From: Adineta steineri
Taxonomy: Eukaryota; Rotifera; Eurotatoria; Adinetida; Adinetidae
Direction of reading: 5' to 3'
NCBI GenBank assembly: GCA_905250115.1
Contig: CAJNOI010000121.1
Span: forward strand, 198,241-262,240
Length of the DNA stretch: 64,000 nt
Positions 12,236 through 23,553 of this stretch are shown piece by piece (within the stretch, counting starts at the first letter, position 1; every line of letters starts with the position of its first letter). Below the pieces are notes generated by a model. That model was given only the letters and a program-made list of their open reading frames with translations, was not told the DNA's origin and searched no databases. Made by a program: the position numbers and the translations under genes.

Positions 12236-12898
12236 AACAACTGATCATAATATGCAGATTTTATATAATAAAATAATTTATATGGTCGAAGCAATTAAAA
12301 GTAAGACACTTTATGTATTTCTGCACATTAATACTTTGATTTTTTGAGGAAAAAAAACTGGATTTATCAAATAACAGTTGTAATTTAAATATTCAAGACT
12401 TTTTATGAATCAATGTTGACTCTGAAAAACTTTAGATACGTTGAATCGTAATTATAAATATAAGATCATCATCAAAATAGTCTGAAAACATATGTAAAAC
12501 TTCTTTTAAAAAGTTAAGACAACAATGCAAATTGATATTTTAAATTGTGGATTTAAGGAATTTTTCTATTAAAAGAATATTTTTCTATATATCAAAATAA
12601 CTTTTAACTTGAGTTTATCATAGTTCATTCTATGTGAAAGGTATTAAATATGATCCAACTTATCAACTAAATCTAACGATATTTCTAAAAATATTCAATG
12701 ATTGTTTGATTTGATCAATTAGAACATTTATTTTTCCAATAAAATGAAAACAATTAATTTTTTCAGCGCCATCTCTCCATCATAATTTCATTGGAGTATT
12801 GGTTTGGTGAATATGAATCAGAAGAAGAATAACAAGGGGGAAAAAAAACGAGTACTATATATTTATATTGGGTTTTGTCATCAGTAGAAATTTTGAAA
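12236..12898. other. Intergenic, upstream of RTF1
   Basis: AT-rich spacer between the piggyBac relic and RTF1; no gene seen. A TTTTGTCATCAGTAG acceptor-like site (AG at 12886-12887) lies 11 bases before the RTF1 ATG. Confidence 0.4.
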
Positions 12899-15468
12899 AT
12901 GAGTAAAACTGATCAACGTAAACGCCATCGACGAAATAGTAATTCAGATTCTGATAATGATCAATCACGTCCAAAAAGTATAAAATAATATTTTCATATA
13001 ATTTTTTATTATTTCAGTTTGTTTGTAGAAATTTATGCTGATGGTTATGATGAAGACTATCGTGGTAATGCTGATGATCGCGTATGGTTAAGTAAATTGT
13101 CTGAACGTGAACGTGAAGCTGAATTATTAAAAAGACATGAACAACGTGAAATTTTAAACCATCGGTAATAGAAAATGATTTGAACTATTTCAAAATTAAA
13201 AATTCTTGATATATTTATTTTTTTTAGTGAAGAAATAAGTAAGAAACTTAAATCAAAGATTGAAGAATCGAAATTAAAAAGTGATGATGATACTGATAAT
13301 GAAACAAAACCGAAATCAACATCAACATTATTAGATAATGATATCTATGCAGAAGATGATGAAGATGATAATCGTTTATCATCTAATCATCGGAAACAAG
13401 TTAACGCTTCCAAACAAAAAGAAACACAACATAGTAAAACACTTCAAACTTTAGTTGAAGAAAGAAGGAAAAAACAAGGTAAATAAAATTAGTAATTTGG
13501 TATAAATTTTCGTAATTGTATTAATTTTAGATGAAAAAACAAAGAAAACACTTCGGAAACCCGGTGACCTTTCATCGAGCGATGATGAAATTCAAGAAAA
13601 ATCATCTAAAAAAGGTGAAAATGGAAAAAAATTGTTAGTAGCAGATGTTTATCAAACATCAAGTTCTGAAAGTGATGATGATGATGATGACAATAATAAT
13701 AATAATAATAATAATAGAAGTACTCGTCGTCGACGATCTCGGTAAGAATAAAATCAATAAATAAATCATAGAATTCTATTATTTTTCTTTTAGATCGCCG
13801 GATGAACGAAACAAGCATTCAAAAGATCAACAAGAATCTAAACGTAAAAAATGTACTCCAATAACTTCTAAATCTCAACTAAAATCTATGGTTTTATCTC
13901 GTTTTCGAATGGAAAAGTACATTCTATTCTATATATGGAATTAAAAATTCTTATTAATTTTATATAGATGGTGTCATGCGCCATTTTTTTCTAATGTAGC
14001 TAAAGGTGCATTTGTTAGAATTAATATTGGACAAAATAATGGTTCACCTGTCTATCGAGTAAGAATATTTGAAATTTATTACGTAAGAATTTTTTTCTTT
14101 TTTTTCTTCAAAGGTTTGTGAAATACGTGATGTTGTTGAAACAGGAAAAATATATAATCTTGGTGCTACACGTACAAATAAAGGTCTTCGTTTAAAGTAT
14201 AGGAAATAATTTTACTTTTTTGTAATTGAATTTTTTCTATTTATTTGCCTAGACATGGACATAATGAACGTGTATTCCGTCTTGAATTTGTATCAAACAG
14301 TGAAATATCTGATGCAGAATTTAAACGTTGGCGTGAAACAACAATCAAACAAGTAAGAATAATAATAATAGTCGAGTGTCTTTTGTTTTTTGGATTTAAA
14401 TAATGAACTATTTTAGAGTATTTCATTACCAACATTAGAAGATGTAGAAAATAAAATAAAAGCAATTGATAAATGCAAACATTATGTATATAATAATAAT
14501 GAAATAACTAAAATCGTTGAAGAAAAAAATCGATTTCGAAAAGCACCTATTAATTATGCTATGTCAAAAAATGAATTACTCAAAGAAATAGTACGTTTAA
14601 AAAAAAGATTAATATATTATATCAATAATTTTTAATCTTTACAGGATATGGCAAAAGATGAAAATGATAGTGTAAGAGAAAAAGAATTAAGAAAAAAATT
14701 AGAGGACATGGAACAACGAGCTAAGGAATTAGATCGAAATCGCTCGCAAAATATTTCAGCTCTGGCGTAAGTGAAAATAATTTTTTATATTTGTTTAATT
14801 TTTGCATTACGAATAATTTCAGTGAAATCAATCAACGAAATCGAAAAAGTACGCAAGCAAATATCGAAATGGCATTACTTGTAAGTGAAAATATTTCAAA
14901 TTTATTATGAATATTTTGCAATATATATTCTAGCGAGAAGCTCAAGAAAACAAAAATGCTAAACCTGATCCTTTTACACGTCGTCGATGTGCACCCGTAC
15001 TCGTTGCAAGAGTATAAATATACCTCTAAATTATATTTCTGAATAATTAATTATTCTATTACTAGGCTGCACAAACTAAAGAAGAACTAATTCGTGAACT
15101 ACATTCACAACGTGTAGCCGAAGAAGAAGCAGCAGAAGCAAAAAAGAAAGCTGCAGAACAACGTTTATTAGTATGAATGTATTAAATTCATTTTTTTTTT
15201 ACCATTTATATTTGTATATTAGGCAGAGAAAAACAATACTAAAAAAACAGTAGTTACAAAAACAATAACAAAAATTCAAACAACAATCGATGAACAGGTA
15301 CAAAAAAATAGTTTATTCTGAACAATATGAGCTTCATTTATTTTTTAGTTTCCTGAAAATGGTATTTCATCAATGACAACTCATGAACGTGGTTCATTTA
15401 CATTATTTACTGAAAACAATGATGAAATGTTTGCTTCACATGATTTTGAACTTGATTTTACTATTTAA
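12899..15468 (+). CDS. RTF1: RNA polymerase-associated protein RTF1
   Basis: Paf1-complex subunit that rides with RNA polymerase II via Spt5 and promotes H2B ubiquitination. Fifteen exons (first 12899-12977, last 15349-15468) give about 601 residues in one frame. An acidic, Lys/Arg-rich N-terminus holds a motif resembling the metazoan start segment ([16 protein letters not shown]...) and a charged region with an Asp/Asn run. The Plus3 domain follows at about residues 240-375: [46 protein letters not shown] and [12 protein letters not shown]. Then come the [10 protein letters not shown] block, a coiled coil and [13 protein letters not shown]. The ending HDFELDFTI resembles the conserved RTF1 C-terminus. 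The stop is only 98 bp before the UBR5 ATG on the same strand. Confidence 0.96.
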
Positions 15469-15566
15469 ATTATTATACAAATTGTTTTTAATAATCTCGA
15501 TTCTCGATAAAATAAAAATAAACGTGATTATTTTTATTCTAGATAAATTTGTGTTTTTTTTATTTA

Positions 15567-18500
15567 ATGGAATATTCTACACATGTATTCATTCAACAAT
15601 CACCTATAACAGAACAAAATTTTGAAGCGAAGTAAGTTTTTGTCTTTTTTTTTTATCAATTTATGATAATTCTTTATTCTAATTTTTATAGACTTCAGGA
15701 TATATCAGATCAAATAACAACAAATGGTTGTATATCTCCTAATGTATTTGCTCCATTTACAAATCTTGTTGTACAACAAGCAGTCGTTTCATCAAGACAT
15801 ATCGCATTTTTACTAGAAGATGGACGAATTTGTCGAGTATCATTTCGTATACATGCTGATAAAATTGAAACGAATCCAACAGAAATATCGAAACCTAAAG
15901 CAAAACATGTAACATCTCAAACAATTCGTCCACAATCTCGTCATGCAATTCATCGACCAAATTTTGAAAATCTTATATTATCATCATCAAATTCATCTAT
16001 TGCTGCTGCAGCCGTAGCAGCTGCAGCTGCAACTAATAATACAAATGGACAAATAGATATATTACCACATTTACAAACTGGTCATCCATTTAGTCGACAA
16101 CGACATCATGTCATTCGAACAGCACGTGGAAGAACAGGAATTATTTTTGGTTCAAGACCGTTAATACCAGCATCGAATGTACCAGAAGAATTAATTGAAC
16201 AAGTTCAAGTTGTTCTACAAGGAAAATCACGAAATATTATTCTACGAGAATTACAACGAACTGTAAGTTAATAGTAAAAAAAAATAATTGTACGATTATT
16301 TTCTTTTTTTTTGCTAATTAGAATTTAGATGTTAATATGGCTGTAAATAATTTACTTGCACGTGATGATGACGGTGATGATGATCTTGATGATGATTATG
16401 TTGGAGCTGATCTTATTTCATTACTTGATGTTAATCCACATAATGAACATCCAGGAATAATACTNNNNNNNNNNTTTTTTCAAAGGTCGTCGTGCGTTAG
16501 AATTAATTCTTGCGGATTGGTCTGCTGTTAAATCTATGTTATTATGTGGTTGTCCTGATGATTTAGATTTCAATCAAAATAAACAAACAGCATCTTCTAT
16601 TAAATTATCAACTCCACCAATAATATCAACATATCCTAATGAAAATTTATTTTCCTTAGATGAACAACAACAAACAAGTCAATTAGATCGTTTTACTTAT
16701 TTTCTTCTTGTTAAATGTTATTCAATTAAACAAACAAATGATCTTCTTGATATATTATTAAATACTTTAATACGTGAAATATCAAATCCTATTCATCATG
16801 ATATAGCTCATTATATTACTTCACGTTTTATTCGTAGTGTTATTCGTTTATTTATTATTTTAAGTCTTCAAATATCATCCGATAAATCTTCAACAACAAT
16901 TAAACGTACTACAACAAATTCAAGTTTATCATCATCATCATCATCGTCAATACTTAATGGACCGCAATTAATTCTCTATCAATGTAAACGTATATTTCAA
17001 ACATTAACAAATATATCTATTGAGGCACTTGTACATATGGCAGATTTATTATTTGCACCTGTTCGTCATGGTATTGCAAAACCTATTGCTATGTTTAGTC
17101 TTTTATCAACACACACAGATATATTACAAAGTCTTGAAGAAATATTTAATATTGATTCGGAACATTCTCGTGCTTATCAACGTTCATCATCGACTACTAC
17201 AGAAACTAGTATAAAATCAAATTTAGTTGATAATGATAATATGCTAGCAAATACAAATAATGATTCAATTGAAGATGATGATAATAATTCGGATACACAA
17301 TCACAACATGAAATAATTCATACGAATATCAATGAACGACAAATCATACATGAAAATCTTGCAACAAGTTTAAGTGATAATGAAAGTGAAATGGAACTGG
17401 AATTACTTGCTGAATCGGATAGTGATAATGAAAGTAATCATAGTGCATTAAATTTAAATATACATCGAACATCAGCTATAGGTGGAAGTGAAAATATGGC
17501 GTTATTTTCTGATGATGATAATTCGGAATCAGATGATGCAGATAGTGTTCGAAGTGAAAGTGTTTTAGGTGAAGGTGATGATATAAGTCAATCAGAACCA
17601 ATGATATTTGAAGATACACGAGATGCTTTAACTAATACTGCAACAATATCATCATCGACAACAGCTAATAATGGAACTATAACATCATCTTCAAATAATA
17701 ATTCAATAGGATCAAATATACAAACAGCAAATAATCCATTGAATATATCACGATTAACATCGAGAAATGCTATTACTGGTTTGTATAAACTTTCTGATCT
17801 GTTTGAAATTATTTACTTTATGAGAAATTTTATTTTTTTCTAGGTTCTTTATTTGCTGATAGTCATTCTCGACGTCAAGTAGTTCCTGCTACACCTTTAA
17901 CGCCAAATTTAAGTCATTCAATATCTTCTCAACAACAAACAAATACGATTTCAGTAAATACAACAAATTCTTTATTAGCAAGAGCTTTTGCTATTCTTAT
18001 TCGACAAATAACTGATTTACTTATTCGATGGCCAACTATATTATCCGATTCATCTTCACCGCATGATATGCTAACAATGAACGAACAAAATTCTATCGAA
18101 ACGATACAAGTAATAATTAAGACTGAAAATTATCTTATTCGATTTTGTTGTTTGTTTTTCAGAATAAAATTGAACAATGTTTATTACCAAGTTGGCAATG
18201 GTTTGCAACTGTAATGGATTCATTTGAATCACAATTACGTTTTGGTATGACGTTAAGTAATTTAACACATAATGAAAATGATACAACATGTCATGGTAAT
18301 CGTTTTCTTAAAAATCTTATTGATCGTGCACAAATTGAAACAAAGAAAAAACCAGCACCAACTACAACAACAACAAATCGTATAAATAATATACCAATAA
18401 ATGGTAAAGATCTTTTATTTTCGCTAATCATACATTTTATTATTGATTTAGATAAACCTGTTAATAATCGTCTTGATTTTCTTAATTATTCATTATCATT

Positions 18501-21500
18501 AATGCGTTCCACACATGAACATGGTGATCAAGAACCATTAATTGATGTTTTATCATATAAACATCTTGCTTATTTACTTGATGGATTTATTTATTATTTT
18601 CGTGAAAATGGTTTAAATGAAAATAAACAAACAAATAAATCTTTAATAACAAATTCAAAAGAAGCTAATAATGAAAACGACACAATAACATCAAAGAATT
18701 CATTTTTTCAACGTTCATCATCAACATTATGTCTTAGTTCATTAGGACCTGATGCATTTCAAATATCTATTGATGATTCATTACCATTAGCATGTCGTCC
18801 ACAATTATTACAACCTGTTTGTCGAAAAGAAGATCTATTTGGAAGATTTCTATATGATCAAACAGCAATGAAATATTCTCAAATACCATCACAATTAAGT
18901 TTAACCAATCGTGAACATTCAATACCAGATTTTTTACAACCAAATTATTTAAATTTAATTAATCAAACGAATAAAAGTAAAACTAATGAAATATTTTTAT
19001 TATTATTATTAATTATTTTATTACTAGATATTCAAGAAAAAACAAATACGAAAACAAGAGATGATGATCGTAAGTTCATTTGCAGTAGGACTCTATCGAG
19101 ATACATTTAGGGATGTGAAGAATCAGTTTACTGACCATCGACTTCCACTGACACTGAAGATATTGTTGTAAATACTAAGGTTTAGCACAAAAATATTTTA
19201 GCTAACAGTAGCACAGTGACCACTGACATTGACACTTCAGTGCTCAGTGAACGCTGACACCAATCTTTCGGTGACACCGTGATCACTGAGACTGATGTTT
19301 TCAGCGTCCGTTTTTCAGTATTTTCACTGATACTGTACATCCCCATTATAAACTAATAAAAATAAAGAATCTTTTATCTGCACGATGACTACTGAATTTG
19401 ACCATAAAGACTTTTGAGAAGATAGTTTAGGTACTAGATTTATTTTGTAAGTTTTAAACTCTATAGACTCTATTGTAAATATTCAATTTCTCACAATAAA
19501 CATACCATTCATGAGATTATTCTCATTTGAAAACTGTTTATTCGATCTATAATATGTAAATTATTTTTTTTGTCAAGGTATGGCTGTTGATGTGCTACTT
19601 GATTTAAGTGCTGGTTTAACTGCATCAAATAAATCTTCTACAAAGTATGTGATTTTTATGTTTTGTATATATTTTATATGGATTATTTTTTAGACAATCA
19701 ATATTACATTCAATTGTTCATAATGGTTCCTATGAATATTTGTTAGCACGATGGAAAATTTCAATAGAATTATTTGTTAAATTATTTTTGGATGATGTTG
19801 GTAGCGAACCAGGTTCAATAATTAATGAATCAAGTGGATTTTCTGCACGTGAACAACGTTTTCGTCATGATATGGAAAGACTTAAAAATATACATCAAAA
19901 AGATATTCGTTTTGAATCGGTAAAAAAATAATTTGATAAAATTTAATGTATATAAAAATAATTTCTAGATGGAACGTGATCGAATATTATTAATACAAAA
20001 AACATTTCGAACACTTAATACATATTATTATCGTAATCAAAATATAAATTCATCGTCATCTATACCACCATTAGCTGTACAACGTGTTAAAGTTACATTT
20101 AAAGATGAACCTGGAGAAGGAAGTGGTGTAGCAAGAAGTTTCTATGCATCAATTATTGAAGTAAGATATATATTGAACTGGAAAACTAATATGTTTTTTT
20201 TATTAATCATTTAGGCTATTTTATCTGAAGAAAAATTGCCTGTACTCGAATTAGGTGCTTATGGTGTGTCATCTGCATCTCAATCTTCATCTGGTTCTTC
20301 TCATTCTCATCGACATTCACGTTCATCTCGTGATCGACGTACAGCATTAGCTTCATATTTACGTAGTGATCGACGTTCAACAGCAATGCTTCTATCATCT
20401 GAAGCACGACCATTCAAATTAAATCTACCATCATCATTAACAGATACAACAAGTAATAATTCCGATTTATCATCATCTTCATCGTCGATAATTGAACATT
20501 GGACACCAAGTAAAATAAAAATTGGACTTAATATATATCCAAAAATTGCAGCTATTCAACCATATCATGTTGAAAAAATTACTGGAATGTTATTAGAAGG
20601 TTTACCAACACCACAATTACAACGCATGATGAATATTGAAGAAGATTTAAAAATTAAAATTGATGAAGCTATGAATATTTTAACAGCACAAAATATACGT
20701 GAAACACAACAAAATGACTTATCAACAGCGCCACCACCACCACCACCGACAACAAATGAACGTTTAGTAAATAATAAACAATTAAATGAATTTACACCAT
20801 TATTTTGGCAACCGGATAAAAAAGGTGTTTATGCATTAAGACCAGGAAAACCTACACCAGAACGTTTAACTGCATATCGAAATGTTGGAAGGTAAATAAG
20901 AGAGAAAAAAAGTTTTTTTTTCTTTTTGATAATTTTTGTTTTTATGTATTTAGATTAATTGGTTTATGTTTATTACAAAATGAACTTTTTCCATTACCAT
21001 TATGTCGTCATGTTATAAAATATATTTTAAATCGACAAATACGTTGGCATGATTTAGCATTTTTTGATTCAACTATGTATGAAAATTTACGTCGAACAGC
21101 ATTTGATGCTGAAAAAAATGGAGCTAAATATATTGATGATTTACATTTAGCATTTTCAATGACTGTTACAGAAAAAGAAGTAAGTCAAATGATTTAAAAA
21201 AATATAGGTGGAGGGACTTTTCAGTAGTAAAAAAACGTAACTATAGTCTATAGGTGATATTTTACACCAATCGAAAATATTTTCGTTACAGTTGCTACTA
21301 TGTATGTTTAATACGAGTCAATAGAATGATTAGATCATAAAAAAATAGTTTAAAATTTAATGTATACGATGCGAAAAATGAAAGATATGATCGAATATAG
21401 AAATATGATATATGAAGTTTCGTTGATTTTGAGGAGAATGAAGTTTGTCCCATAGAAATCATTTGGAAAATTGATTGAAAAATCAGACATACGATTCGAG

Positions 21501-22395
21501 ATTTAAAGTAAAGTCCTTCACGAATAAATAGAAATCGATGAATTGCAAGAATCGAACAGACTAGCGAAAATTTCTTATTAACAATCATTTAGATTAAGAA
21601 TCTGATGAAAAATGTTCACTTCTATAAATTTTTTATTAATATCTATTATAGGGTGGTGAAACTTATGATTTAATTCGTGATGGTTCATCAAAAGATGTTA
21701 CTTATTCGAATTTATACGAATTTATTAAACGTTATGCTGAATTTCGGATGGTTCATCTTGTTGAACAATCTCTTCAAGTAATTTAATTTTAGTATTTTAA
21801 TATAAATTAATCCTAATCTTTTATTTTTTTTGTAGCATTTACGTTTAGGTGTATTCGATGTTTTACCTTCTAATTCACTTGATTATTTAAGTCCAGAAGA
21901 TTTTCGTTTACTTCTTAATGGTACAAGTAATATTAATGTAACAACATTAATGACATATACAACATTTAATGATGAAAGTGGTATGTTAATTATTGAATAG
22001 AGAAAATAAACTTTATCCATATTTTTTATTCATTAGGTGAAACAAGTGAGCGTATAAACCAGTTTAAAAAATGGTTTTGGTCAGTTTTAGAAAAATTTAA
22101 TTCAGTTGAACGACAAGATTTAGTAAGAATAAATTAAAGAAAATTATAAATAAAACTTTTATTTTTTTCTCAATAAAAATAGATTTATTTTTGGACGGGT
22201 AGTCCAGCATTACCTGCATCAGAAGCTGGCTTTCAACCACAACCATCTGTTACTATTCGACCAGCTGACGATCAACATTTACCAACAGCAAATACATGTA
22301 TTAGTCGTTTATATGTTCCATTATATTCGTCAAAGACGATATTAAAATCAAAATTACAGTATGCAATAAAAACAAAAATGTTTGGTTTTGTATAA
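15567..22395 (+). CDS. UBR5: HECT E3 ubiquitin ligase UBR5 (hyd), middle missing at assembly gap
   Basis: Large nuclear E3 ligase of the N-degron/UBR family. Visible exons: 15567-15631, 15692-16262, 16322-16464 (into the gap), 16486-17778, 17844-18109, 18163-19069, 19578-19644, 19694-19919, 19969-20160, 20215-20891, 20954-21179, 21652-21777, 21836-21980, 22037-22122 and 22183-22395 (about 1,730 codons). Domains seen: an N-terminal propeller start ([16 protein letters not shown]), a UBA domain ([20 protein letters not shown]), a long acidic Ser-rich linker, an MLLE/PABC domain (near 20515-20690, with [12 protein letters not shown]) and a complete HECT domain with catalytic Cys codon 22297-22299 in [15 protein letters not shown]. 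The last residues, MFGFV, match the family. The zinc-binding UBR box and most of the RCC1-like region are absent because about 1,100 residues (relative to human) fall at the 10-N join. An acceptor-like AG sits 24 bases before the ATG. Confidence 0.96.
16465..16474. other. Assembly gap (10 N) inside UBR5
   Basis: Ten N bases join an exon ending after the UBA/acidic segment to an exon encoding [14 protein letters not shown]. In UBR5 homologues these lie far apart. The N count is a placeholder and not a measured length. Confidence 0.95.
19108..19345. mobile_element. Degenerate hAT-like MITE in UBR5 intron
   Basis: The 238-bp segment begins TAGGGATGTG and ends TGTACATCCCCA (imperfect inverted ends). 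It is filled with CAGTG/CACTG-rich short repeats shared with the element at 24316-24458. No clean target duplication was found, so it is probably an older copy. It lies within the intron 19070-19577. Confidence 0.55.
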
Positions 22396-22615
22396 AACTA
22401 AAAAAAAAAGAAAATAAATAAATAAATAAACGAATGAATGACAGTATTTATTATTATTTTTTTTGCTCTCTGTATACGCGCGCTGTTATGTGTCTTGTTT
22501 CTATTTATTACCGTATGTATGTTGTAAAACAATAATGAACATGCATACATTAAATTGTTATTTTGTTTATTCTTATGATATTTGAAAAAGATAAACTTTG
22601 TTTCAATTTGTAGAT

Positions 22616-23500
22616 ATGACAGGTTTAGATAATATTAAACGAATTATTGTTGTTTTATCCGGCAAAGGTGGAGTTGGTTCGTATGAAAATTTTGCTTAAT
22701 TTTTTTATTATTCTTGAATTTTTGTAGGTAAATCAACAGTAGCAACCGAACTTGCTTTATCACTTTATACAAATGGTAATAATGTTGGTCTATTAGATGT
22801 TGATCTATGTGGACCATCAATTCCGAGAATGTTTGGTGTAGATAAAAATTCTAAATCAAGTACTGTTTATGAAACACCCGAAGGCATGACACCAATTGAA
22901 ATATTCTCGTCAGCGAATGAAAAATCAAAATTTAAATTAATGTCAATGGCATTATTATTAGACGATATAAATGATGCTATTATTTGGCGTGGACCAAGAA
23001 AAATGGCTATGATTCAACGTTTATTAACCGGTGTTAAATGGGGTGAACTTGATTATCTTATCATCGATACACCACCCGGTACATCCGATGAACATATAAC
23101 AGTTATGAATGTTCTTAAACAACATGAACATGCAAAAGATTTTTTACGTACAATTCTTGTAACAACACCGCAAATGTTATCAATAAATGATGTTCGACGT
23201 GAAATAACATTTTGTCAAAAAACATCGTTTCATATTATTGGTTTAATTGAGAATATGAGTGGTTATGTATGTCCACATTGTAGTGAATGTACAAATATAT
23301 TTGCTCAAGGTGGTGGACATTTATTGGCTGAGCAATATTCGATTCCATTTTTAGGTCAATTACCAATTGATCATGAATTAAATAAAATACTTGATCAAGG
23401 TATTCAACAGGTTGAAAATGGTTTACAAAAAATTAATGAAACTGAAGCAATGAAATTGTTTAAAAATATACTTAATGAAATTCTTGATCATTGGCAATAA
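22616..23500 (+). CDS. NUBP2: Cytosolic Fe-S cluster assembly factor NUBP2
   Basis: P-loop NTPase of the Mrp/NBP35 family. With NUBP1 it forms the scaffold that builds 4Fe-4S clusters for cytosolic and nuclear proteins. Two exons, 22616-22676 and 22728-23500, encode about 277 residues. The deviant Walker A GKGGVGKS starts at about residue 16 and is split by the intron. LDVDLCGPSIPRMFG and DTPPGTSDEH are family signatures, and YVCPHCSEC supplies the CxxC cluster ligands. There is no N-terminal four-Cys ferredoxin-like extension, so it is NUBP2 and not NUBP1. A tttcaatttgTAG tract ends two bases before the ATG, and the next gene starts 53 bp after the stop. Confidence 0.95.
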
Positions 23501-23553
23501 TTTTATTTTTATTTTCATGTGATTTGTTTTTCTTTTCTAGATTATTAATAATA

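Noticed and set aside
19070-19110. UBR5 frame running past the exon end to a stop in the MITE
   Set aside because: A GT donor at 19070 joins the codon phase of the exon at 19578, so the read-through codons are intronic.
21298-21588. 96-codon minus-strand frame inside a UBR5 intron
   Set aside because: AT-rich, no family, lies in a spliced intron between two HECT exons; best seen as chance.
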